64,000 nucleotides of DNA from positions 64,672 to 128,671 of the forward strand of contig SZWC01000811.1 of the NCBI GenBank assembly GCA_023375785.1, read 5' to 3'. The position numbers were made by a program, and so were the translations under genes. Shown piece by piece: positions 39,156 through 52,605 of this stretch (its first letter is position 1; every line of letters starts with the position of its first letter). The notes under the pieces were generated by a model. The model ran no database searches. It saw nothing but the letters and a program-made list of their open reading frames with translations, and had not been told where the DNA came from. The stretch is from Penium margaritaceum (taxonomy: Eukaryota > Streptophyta > Zygnematophyceae > Desmidiales > Peniaceae).

Positions 39156-40361
39156 CTAATAGTCCACCATAAGGCACTTTCGCGCTCTTGCATCCAGCTT
39201 GCCGGCACCCTCACCCGCCTGGATCTTTGCCCATGCGGTGCAGCCAAAAACTTTCAGGTGTGATGCGTCCGGCTTCTTCCCTGACCAAACGTCTTGTGGC
39301 CTCATCTGTTGTTTTCCCTTCTTCTTTCCGTGCCTAACTAGAGCAGCCGATGGAGTTAGGTTGACGAGATAGCATGCCGTTCTTGCCGCTCCCGCCCAGA
39401 ACCGCGGTGGAAGATTTGCATCAAAGAGCATGCTACGCACCATGCCGAGGATGGTCTGATTCATCCGTTTGGCAACATCATTGCTCTGCGGCGTGTAAGG
39501 CGTTGTGGGCTGGTGGCTCATCCCATGTTGACGCAATAAGCCCTCGCATGCCTTGTACTCTCCACCGTTGTCGCTTTGCATCACTTTGACTTTCTTTCTG
39601 GTCTGCCACTCCACCATGGCGACAAACTCCTCCAACTTTTCTCTGACCTCTCCCTTTGCTTTGAGGAAGAACATCCACACCTTGCGACTGTGGTCGTCTA
39701 TGAAGGTCAGAAAATACTTACTACCACCATTTGATGCCATACGAAAGGATCCACACACATCGGTGTGAACCAGGTCAAGGGCTGATTCTGCATGGCGACC
39801 ATTGCGCTCAAAGTCAGTTCGTTTGGTCTTGCCTTGGACGCAAGGTTCACACAGGCTGCCACACCCATCCTTCTTGCAACCATCCATGCCACGGACCAGC
39901 TGTTGTTGCTCGATGACTTGGAGCATGCAATTTGCAACATGCCAAAAGCGTCTATGCCATAAATCAGCATCTTCGTCTTTTGCGGCAGAGGATGGTTTTT
40001 CAGTTTTCGTTGGTATGCTCTCTTGTGTCGGTGTCAAGACCACTGCCTCCGCTGCACCCGCATGACCCTCGTTTTCCGAGCTCTTTGCTGCCGTTGTCTT
40101 CAGTACGTAGAGTCCGTCAACCCGTGGAACCTGTGCCACGAGATCTTTGTTGGCGTAGAGGACCTTGATGTCCTCGTTCCTGGCGATGACCGCCTTCTTC
40201 TGTGTGAGCACCACCGTCATGTCGTTGTCCGTTGTTTTTGACACGGACAGAAGGTTTGCCGCAAAGGAGGGCATGTAGACCACGTCATGTAGCCGTAGAT
40301 CCTTCTCTGCACCATTGAGGCTGATGCTCACCAGCTTGTCGCCCACGTCCTTTGCGTTCAC
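39156..40361 (-). pseudogene. Copia integrase region (broken)
   Basis: This 401-residue conceptual frame covers the protease-integrase linker and the integrase. LWHRRFWHVANCML followed by LCEPCVQGK is the zinc-binding GAG-pre-integrase module. The catalytic core follows: LDLVHTDVCGSF, YFLTFIDDHSRKVWMFF, VMQSDNGGEY, HGMSHQPTTPYTPQSN and ILGMVRSMLFDANLPPRFW, then LKVFGCTAW at the core end. Integrase inserts the element DNA into the host genome. Its place upstream of reverse transcriptase defines the Ty1/copia superfamily. About 270 bp of decayed linker separates it from the reverse transcriptase frame. Confidence 0.92.
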
Positions 40362-41476
40362 GACGCTACCGTTTGCGCATCTGAACCGCGGATCGGTGGG
40401 GCCGATGGAGACAAGTTAAGCCTGGTCATTGCTAGAGTGATAATCGGTGCCGGAGTCAAGCCCAAAAGCTCCTGGCCTGAGCAGCACCGCTCCTTTTGCT
40501 GGAGGTGTGCTCTGTGCCATCATGTTGGTGGCTTCTTTGCCATCCTTTTTGCTGCCTTTGTTCCCACCACTTCTGCCGTCTTCATTCTTTGGCGACCTGC
40601 ACTCTCTTGCCCAGTGCCCAGGTTTGCCACAATTGTGGCAGTTACCCTGTCACTTGGGAGCCTTGCCGCCATTGTTTCCTCCGCCACCACCGCTTCCGCT
40701 CCCGCCTTTCTGACCATAGGCTGACCCTTTGCTCCCGCGGCCACCATAGCGTGCGGCATAGGCTGAGAAGTTAGCCTCACTTCCGGTGCGGCGCATGGCC
40801 TCGTTTCGCACGTACTCAGACACTGCCGTGTACGTCAGGTCATCCTCCTTCCAGCCGCCCATGACGGTGATCATTGGGCTCCAGCTCTCCGGTAGCGCCA
40901 TGAGGAGGATCATAGCTTGCATGTTTTCGTCAAGGTCCCAAATCATCTCGCAAACCTCACCAGGGAGTCCTTCAAACTCCTGTAGGAAATCGGGGGTTGA
41001 TTCGTCCTCATTCACCCGCATGCTGATCAGCCGTTGTAGGATGAATAATCTGTTTGTGAGGGAGGTGGATTGGTGCACACGCTTGAGCTTGTTGTAAGCT
41101 TCGGAAGCCAGCGTGTACCCGGCAATGATGGGAACATACTTCTTGGCTATCGTGTTACTGAGGAATGACATGACAATATCATTTCGATCCATCTATGCCT
41201 CATGTTTGGATGTGCCTTCCCCGGGAACCTGCTCCTCTCCCTTCAGTAGCTTGATGAAGCCACGCACTTTCATCGCCAGGTGAAACTGCCATCTCCAAAG
41301 GGGAAGTCAATCCCCTCAAAAATGGGGATTCCTCCCAAGGGTCCAAGACCTTGCGGCAATGACGTAGAACTCGCATTTGCTCCAGTGGTCTGCCCCGTGG
41401 TAGCCACTGTTGAGTTTGAGGACTGCCCTACGGCAGCCCCCACTCCTCCTGATGGGTCAACCATTTTCGTTGCCAT
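40362..41476 (-). pseudogene. Copia gag and protease region (broken)
   Basis: Gag begins near 41476 (ATKMVDPSGGVGAAVG) and continues through DIVMSFLSNTIAKKYV, AYNKLKRVHQSTSLTNRLF and ILQRLISMRVNEDESTPDF, the usual UBN2/copia gag layout. A Gly/Ser-rich stretch (GQKGGSGSGGGGGNNG) leads to a zinc knuckle CHNCGKPGHWAREC near 40595-40640, which binds element RNA. Past it FGLDSGTDYHSS near 40440-40470 marks the start of the aspartic protease. Gag forms the particle in which copying takes place. The region is split over several frames. Confidence 0.85.
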
Positions 41477-41856
41477 TATCTACTTCCCACGTCTCTGCTG
41501 CGTTGAGGCCGATATAGGCCGATGTTAGCAGATGTCTGGTACCGGTATTACGATGAAGATCCGTTGCTTACCCCTCCAGCCAATGTTCACCTGCACATAG
41601 AGAAGATATCTACACCAACACACCCAGGGTCTTGCCACCAAGGGCAGAGCTTGTCCTGGTTGGGACACAAGGGTCGTACCTCCAAGGGCAGAGCTTGTCC
41701 TTGGTCCCTGTGTGTTGAGTGTAGACCAAGCCTTTGGAGCTGATGAAGCTGATGGAACTGAAGAAGCTGATGGAGCCGGCGTGTGCACCTGGAGACAACG
41801 TACCATAGATTAGCAAAGCGTGCCTTACAACTGGTCAGCGTGGGCCCATAACCCTT
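41477..41856 (-). other. Copia untranslated leader with short direct repeats
   Basis: About 380 bp lie between the right LTR and the gag start. CCAAGGGCAGAGCTTGTCC occurs twice (near 41639 and 41682), and GAAGCTGATGGA-like words recur near 41740-41780. The primer-binding site should lie next to 41856 but I could not recognise one with confidence. Confidence 0.6.
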
Positions 41857-42541
41857 TTTCAACCAGCCTGAGGCAAACAAACTAGAAAGCAGGGCCGACA
41901 CAATAGCACCTGCCATCCGCTCCTAGCATTTCAGCTAGGAGAAGATATCACCCTCAGGATCACGGTTCCACACTGAGCAATTCCTAGGAAATCACTTGCT
42001 AGCAACTGTTTCCACTTAACACTTGGTCACTTTCGCCCAAGGTGCTAGTCAAAGACTAACTTCTGGGGCTTAGACCAACCAGTGTCTTCTTTATACTGTT
42101 CCTTAGTTGAACAACTCTATGCGGAGCATCTAAGGCCAGATTGTGTACTTAGAATGAAGAATGAGCCTGGTACATATAGTCCTAGACCTAGCTTCTAAGG
42201 TGTGTGGGTAGTGGCACTTTTGGGGTGGTCACTCCACACCTCCTCACCATTCCGCCAATTGGCGCATCCACTGACCGCCAAGTGGCGCATTCTCCTCATG
42301 CATGGAGAAATGTCTACGAAACTTCCCCTGTGCTCAAAAGGTCAAAAACCTTCTGCGCACATCAAGACTCATTCTCCCGGTTCTTCCTAAGTCCAACATG
42401 CTATCCGTTGCGCTACACTTCTGGTGTCCCGCTTGGACTTGCACCACAAACAAGGTTTGTGGGACTTACTCCAAGGGAGCAGTGCATGCCCAACCCGTCC
42501 GTCAAGCCATAGCAGTGGCCATGGGGTATAGAAGAACAACA
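41857..42541 (-). repeat. Copia LTR, right (5' LTR in element sense)
   Basis: This is the partner of the left LTR, 685 bp, ending AGAACAACA at 42541. The first bases (near 41857) have drifted from the left copy. It is about 92% identical to the left LTR by hand count. Confidence 0.93.
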
Positions 42542-42546
42542 GTATC
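42542..42546. repeat. Target-site duplication GTATC, right of copia element
   Basis: This exact repeat of 36320-36324 is followed by CACACTGTGCC, the continuation of the interrupted C monomer. Confidence 0.95.
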
Positions 42547-45500
42547 CACACTGTGCCACAACTTATTGAAGGTCCTTGTGCTTGCTAGTTGATACCTGGT
42601 GTTCCCAAACCATTGTTTCCCCCTTTGACCATTTGTGACTCGTGTTATGAATTGTCAACGCTGACCACGCACAGCGGATTTTTTTGGTCAAAGGTAGTAC
42701 ATATGCCTACTTTGGTCGGTCATTGTGCATGATAGCCACACCATGCTACTACTGATTGAAGGTCATTGTATTTGCTAGTTGGGAACTGATAGTCCTAGAC
42801 CTTTGTTTCCCCCGATGACCGTTTTAGACTCGTGTTATGGTTGGTCAACATAGACCACCCATATTCAAAAGCTTTGGTCATGGTTAGTGACATATGCCTA
42901 GTTTGGTTGTTTGGTGTGCATAGCACCCACACTGTGCCACTACGTATTGAAGTTCTTTGTGCTTTCTAGTCTATACATACAGTTCCAAAACCATTGTCTC
43001 TCCCACCGACCATTTGTGACTCGTGTAATGAGTTGTCAATATTGACCACACAAAGTGGACTTCTTCGGTTATAGTCAGTGACGCATGCATCCTTTGGTTG
43101 GTCACTGTGCACGCTAGCCACACCGTGCCACTACTTGTTGAAGGTCTTTGTACTTGCTAGTTGATAACTAGAATTCCCAACCCATGGTTTCCCCCTCTGA
43201 CCATTTCTGACTCCTGTTATGGGTTTTCAACATTGACCACACAGTGTGAACTTCTTTTGGTCATGGTTAGTGACATATGCCTCCTTTCGTTTGTCACTGT
43301 CCATGGTTAGCACGTGGTGTCACTACGTTTTGAAGGTCTTTGTGCTTTCTAGTTGATAGCTAGTCTTCCCAAATCATTGTTACCCCCTCTGACTATCTGT
43401 GACTCGTGTTGTGAGTTGTCAACATTGACCACATAAAGTGAAATTCTTTGGTCATGTTCAGTGACATATGCATACTTTGGTTGGTCACTGTGCATTGTAG
43501 CCACACTGTGCCACTACAAATGGAAGGTATTTGTACTTTCTAGTCGATAACTAGTATTCACAAACCATTATCTTCCACTCTGACCAGTTGTGACTCGTGT
43601 TATGAGTTGTCAAAGTTTACCACTCATAGTCACATTCTTTGGTCATGGTTAGTGACATATACCTACTTTGGTTGGTCATCGTGCATGGTATCCACACCGT
43701 GCCACAACCTATTAAAGTCCTTGTGCTTGCTAGTTGATACCTTGTGTTCCCAAACCATTGCTTCCCCTTATAACCATTTGTGACTCGTATTATGAGTTGT
43801 CAATGTTGACCACACACAGCAGATTTCTTTGGTCAAAGGCAGTACATATGCCTACTTTGGTCAGTTATTGTGCATGGTAGCCACACCGTGCTACTACTGA
43901 TTGAAGGTCGTTGTACTTGCTAGTTGAGAACTGATATTCCAAGACCATTATTTCCCCCTCTGACCATTTGTGACTCTTGTTATGGTTTGTTAGCGTTGAC
44001 CACCCATAGTGAATTCTTTGGTCATGGTCAGTGACATATGCCAAGTTTGGTTGTTTGGTGTGCATAGTAGCCACACCGTGCCACTACGTATTGAAGTTCT
44101 TTGTCCTTTCTAGTTGACACATAGAGTTCCCAAACCATTGTCTCTCCCTCTGACAATTTGGGACTAGTGTTATGAGTTGTCAATGTTGACCACACTTAGT
44201 GGACTTCTTTTGTCATAGTCAGTGACGTATGCATCATTTGGTTAGTCACTGTGCACGATAGCCACACCGTGCCACTACTTGTTGAAGGGGTTTGTACTTG
44301 CTAGTTGATAACTAGTGGTCCCAATCCATTTTCCCCATCTGACCATTTGTGACTCGTGTTATGAGTTTTCAACGTTGACCACACACAGTGAAATTCTCTT
44401 GGTCATGGTCGGAGACATATGCATTCTTTGGTTGGTCATTGTACATGGTTACCACGCCATGTCACTTTGAATTGAAGGTCTTTGTGCTTTCTACTTGATA
44501 GGTAGTGTTTCAAAACCATTGTTACCCCCTCTGACTATCTGTGACTCGTGTTGTGAGTTGTTAAAGTTGACCACAAGAAGTGAAATCATTTGGTCATGGT
44601 CAATGACATATGCATACTTTGATTGGTCACTGTGCATTGTAGCCACACTATACCACTACATGTTTAAGATATATGTACTTGCTAGTCAATAACTAGCATT
44701 CACAAACCATTATCTTCCACTCAGACCATTTGTGACTCGTGTTATGAGTTGTCGAGGTTTACCGCACATAGTGACGTTCTTTGGTCATGGTCAGTGACAT
44801 ATGCCTACTTTGGTTTTTCATCGTGCATGGTATCCACACCGTGCCACAACGTATTGAAGGTTCTTGTGCTTGCTAGTTGAAACCTGGTGTTCCCAAACCA
44901 TTCTTTCCCCTTCTCACCATTTGTGACTCGTATTATGAGTTGTCAATGTTCACCACACGCAACGGATTTCTTTGGTCCAGCGCAGTACTTATGCCTACTT
45001 TGGTCGGTCATTGTGCATGGTAGCCACACCGTGCTACTACTGATTGAAGGTCGTTGTACTTGCTACTTGAGAACTTATATTCCTAGACCATTGTTTCCCC
45101 TTCTGACCATTTGTGACTCGTGTTATGGTTGGTGAACATTGACCACCCATATTGAAATTCTTTGGTCATGGGCAGTGACATATGCCTAGTTTGGTTGTTT
45201 GGTGTGCATAGTAGCCACACCGTGCCAGTACGTATTGAAGTTCTTTGTCCTTTCTAGTCGATACCCAGGGATCCGAAACCATTGTCTCCTCCTCTGACCA
45301 TTTTGGACTCGTGTTATGAGTTGTCAATGTTGACCACACGTAGTGGATTTCTTCGGTTATAGTAAGTAACGTATGCATCCTTTTATTGGTCACTGTACAC
45401 GCTAGCCACACTGTGCCACTACTTGCTGAAGGTATTTGTACTTGCTAGTTGATAACTAGTGTTCCCAACCATGGTTTCCCCCCTCTGACCATTTCTGACT

Positions 45501-47847
45501 AGAGTTATTAGTTTTCAATGTTGACTGCACACTGTGAAAATCTTTTGGTCATGGTCGGTGACATATGCCTACTTTAGTTGGTCATTATACATGGTTACTA
45601 TGCCTTGTCATCACGTATTGAAGGTCTTTATGCTTTCTAGTTGATAGCTAGTGTTCCAAAACCATTGTTACCCCCTCTCACTATTTGTGATTTGTGTTGG
45701 GAGTTGTCAACATTGACCACATGAAGTGAAATTCTTTGGTCATGGTCAGTGACATATGCCTACATTGGTTGGTCAATGTGCATTGTAGCCATACTGTGCC
45801 ACTACATATGGAAGGTATTTGTACTTGCTAGTTGATAACTAGTATTCACAAACCATTATCTTCCACTCTGACCGTTTGTGACTCGTGTTATGAGTTGCGA
45901 AGTTTACCACACATAGTGACATTCTTTGCTCATGGTCAGTGACATATGCCTATTTTGGTTGGTCATCGTGCATGGTATCCACACCGTGCCACAACTTATT
46001 GAAGTTCCTTGTGCTTGCTAGTTGATACCTGGTATTCCCAAACCATTGTTTTCCCCTCTGACCATTTGTGACTCGTATTATGAGTTGTCAACCTTGACCA
46101 CACAGCGGATTTCTTTGGTCAAAGGCAGTACATGTGCCTACTTTGGTCGGTCATTGTGCATGGTAGCCACACCTTGCTACTACTGATTGAAGGTCGTTGT
46201 ACTTGCTAGTTGAGAACTGATATTCCCACACCATTGTTTCCTCCTCTGACCGTTTGTGACTAGTGTTATGGTTGGTGAACTTTGACCAGCCATATTGAAA
46301 TACTTTGGTCATGGTCAGTGACATATGCCTAGTTTGGTTGTTTTGTGTGCATAGTAGCCACACCGTGCCACTACGTATTGAAGTTGTTTGTCCTTTCTAG
46401 TCAATACACAGGGTTCCCAAACCATTGTCTCTCCCTCTGACAATTTGTGACGCGTGTTATGACTTGTCAATGTTGACCACACATGTCGGACATCTTTGGT
46501 CATATTCAGTGACATATGCATCCTTTGGTTGGTCACTGTGCATGCTAGCCACACTGTGCCACTACTTGTTGAAGGTCTTTTTACTTGCTATTTGATAACT
46601 AGTACTCCCAGCCCATTGTTTCCCCCTCTGACCATTTGTGACTCGTGTTATGAGGGTTAACCGTTAACCACACTGTGAAATTCTTTTGGTCATGGTTAGT
46701 GACATATGCCTACTTTGGGTTGTAATTGTCCATGGAAACCATGCCGTGTCACTACGTATTGAAGTTCTTTGTGCGTTTTAGTTTATATTTAGTCTTCCCA
46801 AACCATTGCTACCCCCTCTGACTATCTCTGACTCGTGTTGTGTGTTGTCAACATTGATCACATGAAGTTAATTTATTTCGTCATGGTCAGTGACACACGA
46901 TACTTTGGTTGGTCACTGTGCATTGCAGCCACATTGTGCCACTACATATTGAAGGTATTTGTCCTTGCTAGATAATAACTAGTATTCACAAACCATTATC
47001 TTCCACTCTGACCATTTGCGACTCATGTTATAAGTTGTCAACGTTGACCACACACAGTGACATTATTTGGTCATGGTCAGTGACATATGCCTACTTTGGT
47101 TGGTCATCGTGCATGGTATCCACACTGTGCCACAATTTATTGAATGTCCTTGTGCTTGCTAGTTGATACCTGGTGTTCTTAACCCACTATTGCCCCCTCT
47201 GACCATTTGTGACTCGTATTATGAGTTGTCAAAGTTGACTACACACAGCACATTAGTTTGGTCAAAAGCAGTACATATGCCTTCTTTGGTCGGCCGTTGT
47301 GCATGGTACCCACACCGTGCTACGAGTGACTGAAGGTCCTTGTACTTGCTAGTTTATAACTGATGTTTCAGACCATTGTTTTGCCCTGATCGTTTGTGAC
47401 TCTTGTTATGGTTTGTAAACATTGACCACCCATATTGAAATTCTTTGGTCATGGTCAATGACATCTGCCTAGTTTGGTTGTTTGGTGTGCATAATGGCCA
47501 CACCGTGCCACTACGTATTGAAGGTATTTGTGCTTTCTAGTCGATACACAGGGATCCCAGACCATTCTCTCTCCCTCTGACCAGTTTTGACTCGTGTTAT
47601 GAGTTGTCAATGTTGACCACACATATTGGACTTCTTCGGTCATAGTCAGTGACGTACGCATCCTTTGATTGGTCACCGTGCACGCTAGCCACACCGTGCC
47701 ACTACTTGTTGAAGGTCTTTTTACTTGCTAGTTGATAACTAGTGTTCCCAACCCATTGTTTCTCCCTCTGACCATTTTTAACTAGTGTTAAGAGTTTTCA
47801 ACGTTGACCACACACTGTGAAATTCTTTTGGTCATGGTCGGTGACAT

Positions 47848-48808
47848 ATGCCTATTTGGTTTGTCACTGTACATGGTTACCACACCGTGTCACTACGTAT
47901 TGAAGGTTTTTATGCTTTCTAGTTGATAGCTAGTGTTCCCAAACCGTTGTTAACCCCTCTGAATATCTGTGACTCGTGTTGTGAGTTGTCAACATTCACC
48001 ACATGAAGTGAAAATCTTTGGTCATGGTCAGTGACATATGCCTACTTTGGTTGGTCAATGTGCATTTTAGCCACACTGTGCCAGTACATATGGAAGGTAT
48101 TTCTACTTGCTTGTCGATAAGTAGTATTCACAAACCATTATCTTCCACTCTGACCGTTTGTGACTCGTGTTATGAGTTGCCAAAGTTTACCACACATAGT
48201 CACATTCTTTGGTCATGGTCAGTGACATATGCCTATTTTGGTTGGTCATCGTGCATGGTATCCACACCATGCCACAACGTATTGAATGTCCTTGTGCTTG
48301 CTAGTTGATACCTGGTGTTCCCAAACCATTGTTTCCCCCTCTGACCATTGTGACTCTATTATGAGTTGGCCACACAAAGTGGATTGCTTTGGTCAAAGGC
48401 ATTACATGTGCCTACTTTGGTCGGTCATTGTGCATGGTAGCCACACCATGCTACTACCGATTGAAGGTCGTTGTACTTGCTAGTTGAGAACTGATATTCT
48501 AAGACCATTGTTTCCCCCTTTGACCTTTTGTGACTTGTGTTATGGTTGGTGAACGTTGACCTCACATATTGAAATGCCTTTGTCATGGTCAGTGACGTAT
48601 GCCTAGTTTGGTTGTTTGGTGTGCATAGTAGTCACACCGTGCCACTATGTATTCAGGGTATTTTTCCTTTCGAGTCAATACATAGGGTTCCCAAACCATT
48701 GTCTCTCCCTCTCACCATTTGTGACTCGTGTTATGAGTTGTCAATGTTGACCATGCATAGTGGACATCTTCGTTCATCGTCGGTGACGTATGCATCGTTT
48801 GGTTGGTT
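47848..48808 (+). repeat. Direct arm of inverted segmental duplication
   Basis: The reverse complement of 63032-64000 matches this stretch nearly throughout, including private changes: ATGCCTATTTGG (2-bp loss), GTGAAAATCTT, a B monomer with the C-type word CCTACTTTGGTTGGTCAATG, GACCATTGTGACTC (missing TT) and GAGTTGGCCACACAAAG or its close variant. Confidence 0.9.
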
Positions 48809-49964
48809 TCTAGTCAATACATAAGGTTCCTTAACCATTGTCTCTCCCTCTGACCATTTTGTGACTCTTGTTGTGAGTTGTCAATGTTGATCACACATTG
48901 TGGACATCTTCGGTCATAGACAGTGACGTATGCATCCTTTGGTTGGTCACTGTGCACGCTACCGTGAAGGTCTTTGTACTTGCTAGTTGATAACTAGTGT
49001 TCCCAGCCCATGGTTTCCCCCTCTGACCAATTGTAACTCGTGTTATGAGTTTTCAACATTCACCACACTGTGAAATTCTTTTGTTCATGGTTAGTGACAT
49101 ATGCCTACTTTGGTTTGTCACTGTACATGGTTACCACGCCGTGTCACTACGTATTGAAGGTCTTTGTGTATCTAGTTGATAGCTAGTCTTTCGAAACCAT
49201 TGTTACCCCCTCTGAATATCTGTGACTTGTGTTGTGAGTTGTCAACATTGCCACATGAAGTGATATTCTTTGGTCATGGTCAGTGACAGATGCATGCTTT
49301 CGTTTGTCACTGTGCATCGTAGCCACATTGTGCCACTACATATTGAAGGTATTTGTACTTGCTAGTTGATAACTAGTATTCACAAACCATTATCTTGCAC
49401 TCTGACCATTTGCGACTCGTGTTATGAGTTGTCAAAGTTTACTACACATGGTGACATTTTTTCGTCATGGTCAGTGACATATGCTTACTTTGGTTTGTCA
49501 TCATGCATGGTATCCACGCCGTGCCACAACTTATTGAAGGTCCCTGTGCTTGCTAGTTGATACCTGGTGTTCCTAAACCGTTGTTTCCCCCTCTAACCAT
49601 TGGTGACTCGTATTATGAGTTGTTAGCGTTGACCACACACAGTGGATTTCTTTGGTCAAAGGCAGTACATATGCCTGGTTTGGTGGGTCATTGTGCATGG
49701 TAGCCACACCGTGCTACTACTCATTGAAGGTCGTTATACTTGCTAGTTGAGAACTGATATTCCCAGACCATTTTTTCCCCCACTGATCGTTTGTGACTCG
49801 TGTTATGGTTGGTGAGCGTTGACCACCCATATTGAAATTCTTTGGTCATGGTCAGTGACATATGCCTAGTTTGGTTATTTGGTATGCATAGTAGCCACAC
49901 CGTGCCACTACATATTGAATTTTTCTGTCCTTTCTAGTTGATACATAGGGTTCCCAAACCATTG

Positions 49965-49975
49965 TCTCTCTCTCT
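49965..49975 (+). repeat. Short TC tract, likely ancestor state of the 60.8 kb microsatellite
   Basis: At the E/F monomer join the usual TCTCTCCCTCTGACC has become TCTCTCTCTCTAACC, giving an 11-bp pure TC run. The neighbouring private words GACTGGTGTTATCAG and CACACCTTGCC recur beside the (AG)38 tract in the inverted block. Confidence 0.85.
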
Positions 49976-50111
49976 AACCATTTGTGACTGGTGTTATCAG
50001 TTGTCAATGTTGACCACACATAGTGGACTTCTTCGGTCATAGTCAGTGACGTATGCATCCTTTGGTTGGTCACTGTGCACGCTAGCCACACCTTGCCACT
50101 ACTTGTTGAAG

Positions 50112-52605
50112 TGCGTCAATGGCTGGACCCCATGAGGCTGAGTTATGACACCCCTTTGGACGATGCCCCTGGAAGACCGCATTCTGTGTGGTTGATACAG
50201 TGTCATCAAAGGGTGGTGCAACGCGGTCCCTGCCTGTGTCAGCGCCGTCACCTGCTACGGCTGGTAGCTGGTCTGCTGCATGCTTATCGCGGTTATCACG
50301 GTCCCTGCCGGTGCGGCACACATTAGTGCATGTGGTGGGTATATGTGTTGCAGTGGTGCAACCATTGCTGGAGGTCCCGCCGCAGACGGCTGCGGCGTGG
50401 TCCCCGCCTGTGCTGCTCTCCCATATGGCGGCGGCTGATACACAGGTGGCTGGGTCATTCCTGCCACCGGGATGACTGCAGCTCCCATCGGCATCGTTCC
50501 GGCGAACAGGGGCACCTGGGTAGCCTGCTGCTGGCGCATTGGTTGTGGGGAATTTTGGGCTAGAGGGGGTGCCGATAGTCCCACTTGCGTGGTTCCCATG
50601 TTCTTTTGCTGCGGGTGCATCGGCGTCTGCTGCAGGCCTAGCATCGGGGTTTGTGCCAGTCCATTCGCTTGCCCCAGTTCGACCAGCTGTGGTGGTGGAT
50701 TCATCCCCAGCTGTTCGTCCTGCGCGGAAGTCGTGCACCCTACTGGGATGGTGTCGATCCGCGGCTGCTGCTGGGCCACTAGCTGCGACTTGCCCAGTGT
50801 GGAGTATTCCTGGGACCCAGGTTGTTCCCCATGTTACACCACCTTGAGTGGAGGATGCATCACGGGTGATGAGTGCTGCAGCAGAGGGTTGGCTGTTGCC
50901 GCGGGCTGCTCCCCGCCGCGACCTCGGTACACCAGTCCACGGTAGGCTCCGAGTTCTCCACCAGCAGAGGGCTGCTCCAACGATGGTGGGGTATCGGAGA
51001 ACCACTGCGGTGCCAGGACCACAGCCTCCTGCTCCTCGGATCCGTGCTGGGACTGGCTGGATCAGCGGTTGCCATGACTAGAGATGGTCTCCACTTCCAC
51101 ACGCTCGCCCAGGGCATCCATGATATGACGCCAGTATAGCTGTTCCAGCCACACGGCCACCCGACGGTGTTGAGCGAGCGGATCAGAGCCTGATGAGGAT
51201 CCTGATGAGGAGGGTGCGGGACAGCACAAGAGAGGAGTTCCGGCTGCCTGCGTAGGTGATGGCTTGTCGCGGCAGGAAGCACCGCACTGATGACTGCTGC
51301 TGTCGTTGCCTGAGATCCTGATACACAAAGCTTGGCGCCAACATCAACGACTGATCTGAAGGATTTGTGCAGTTCCGCTGAGCAAAGAGCAAGGAACTGT
51401 CCACGCTCACCACACCATAACACTGATACCCCCAATTTTGCCGCGTCCTTAACTTTCTCCGCACCTGCTCTGCTCCGCGCTATCGGCGGACTCTGCACAA
51501 CCACAGCACTAGCTTCTTGTCTGGGGCTTGCTTAGCTACAGATCTACGGTCCTGACCCTGACCAATTAACAATTCCGCGGATTGCAGGTCTGAGCTTACA
51601 CGTGGGATCCTCACCGGTAAGTGACACTCCGCGGTCCACTTCCCGCCACACACGAGACGCCACCTTGTGGCTTCCAGCTCCTCTCCGCGGAACCTCGTTG
51701 CACAGCCATGTACAGGCAAGGGCACCACCAGCAGTTCACTTCAACTCGGGTTTTGGTCACTCACGCACTTAATCTCGCAGTTTGTGCCTATGACATCAGA
51801 GGGAACACAAAGCAGAGACGCGGAATGCGGAGAGTACAGATGGGAGCAGCACATGTCTTTGATAATCAGGAACACAGTACATGATCCAGCGACGTATCCA
51901 GTCGAGAGCAATCAGGACTTAAGGACAACTTGTACGACTACTGCCTAGGCCTTATCTAGTTGGCACTCCGCACGGCGTGTCTACAGGCCGGCGGTCTCAT
52001 CTCTCACATATCATCCTCTTTTCCCCTACTTGGACTCCACGCGGTGCGGCCATGCACCGTGGGTCTCGTCCTCACACTCAGGGAATATCATCCTTATTCA
52101 GAAGTCTTATTCTTCATCCGCTGCTCTTACACGCGGTCTTCGTGTTCTTCCTTGAATTTTTGTCTTCCACGGTGTGTCCTCAGATGCTCTCCCCGTGATT
52201 GAGGCACCGATTTCCATACTGATTAGTTGTTGCTTCCCTGATTACCTCCTCCGCCTGCTCCCCTGCATGTCTCTGCTTGCTTTCCTCTGTGATTGCTTCC
52301 CCTTCCGCGGTTCTTCCCCTGTTCCTTTCCCACCGTGGATCCCCCTACTGCTTCTTCTCCCCCTTTCATAGCTTCTGCCACAAGTGCTTGAGATGGCCGA
52401 GGGGCGGCCGCCGCAGATGACAATGTCGACCTACGGCAACCTCTCACCGTGTGACCCATCCGCATTGCTGGTAGACTCCGCACTTCCCCATGCTCGACCG
52501 CAGATACCGCGGGAGCCAGCGCTCCTTTCGCGGCTTCCATCATGCCCCGGTTGCTTTTGCGCGGATTGACCTCCTCGTCGATCTGCGGCAGGAGTTTGCC
52601 TGACA
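50112..52605 (-). mobile_element. Ty3/gypsy fossil, copy 2 (LTR plus partial gag only)
   Basis: About 2.49 kb matches 31653-34143 of copy 1 along its length, on the same strand. It contains the LTR (about 51439-52605), the primer-binding site (51421-51432) and the Pro/Gln-rich part of gag, broken like the first copy. The left end is abrupt: satellite text TTGTTGAAG runs straight into element text TGCGTCAATGG, with AG shared by both sides, so it is a rearrangement junction, not an element terminus. The right end and the satellite beyond it match copy 1, so both pieces come from one insertion that was later duplicated with its flank. Confidence 0.9.

Larger units (their letters stand above)
36325..42541 (-). 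mobile_element. Ty1/copia LTR retrotransposon fossil
   Basis: The element is about 6.2 kb on the minus strand with both LTRs (36325-37012 and 41857-42541), a purine tract beside the left LTR, and the copia gene order gag, protease, integrase, reverse transcriptase, RNase H. A perfect GTATC duplication flanks it. It is complete in layout, but its reading frame is interrupted in several places, so it looks inactive. By hand count the two LTRs differ at about 54 of some 686 positions, near 8%. With a commonly used plant rate of about 1.3e-8 per site per year this would be of the order of 3 million years, but the right rate for this species is unknown. Confidence 0.95.
42547..50111 (+). repeat. 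Satellite array, block 4
   Basis: About 6.6 HOR units in the direct orientation, resuming the C monomer cut by the copia element. Class A is mostly A1. Near 48810 an F monomer is cut short and joined to the end of an E monomer, so part of F is repeated. The stretch 47848-48808 is the direct arm of an inverted duplication with 63032-64000. The block ends in an F monomer at the junction with gypsy copy 2. No genes are seen. Confidence 0.95.

Noticed and set aside
50112-52605. Gypsy copy 2 as an independent insertion
   Set aside because: Its left end is internal to the element, and its right junction, hairpin and satellite flank match copy 1.
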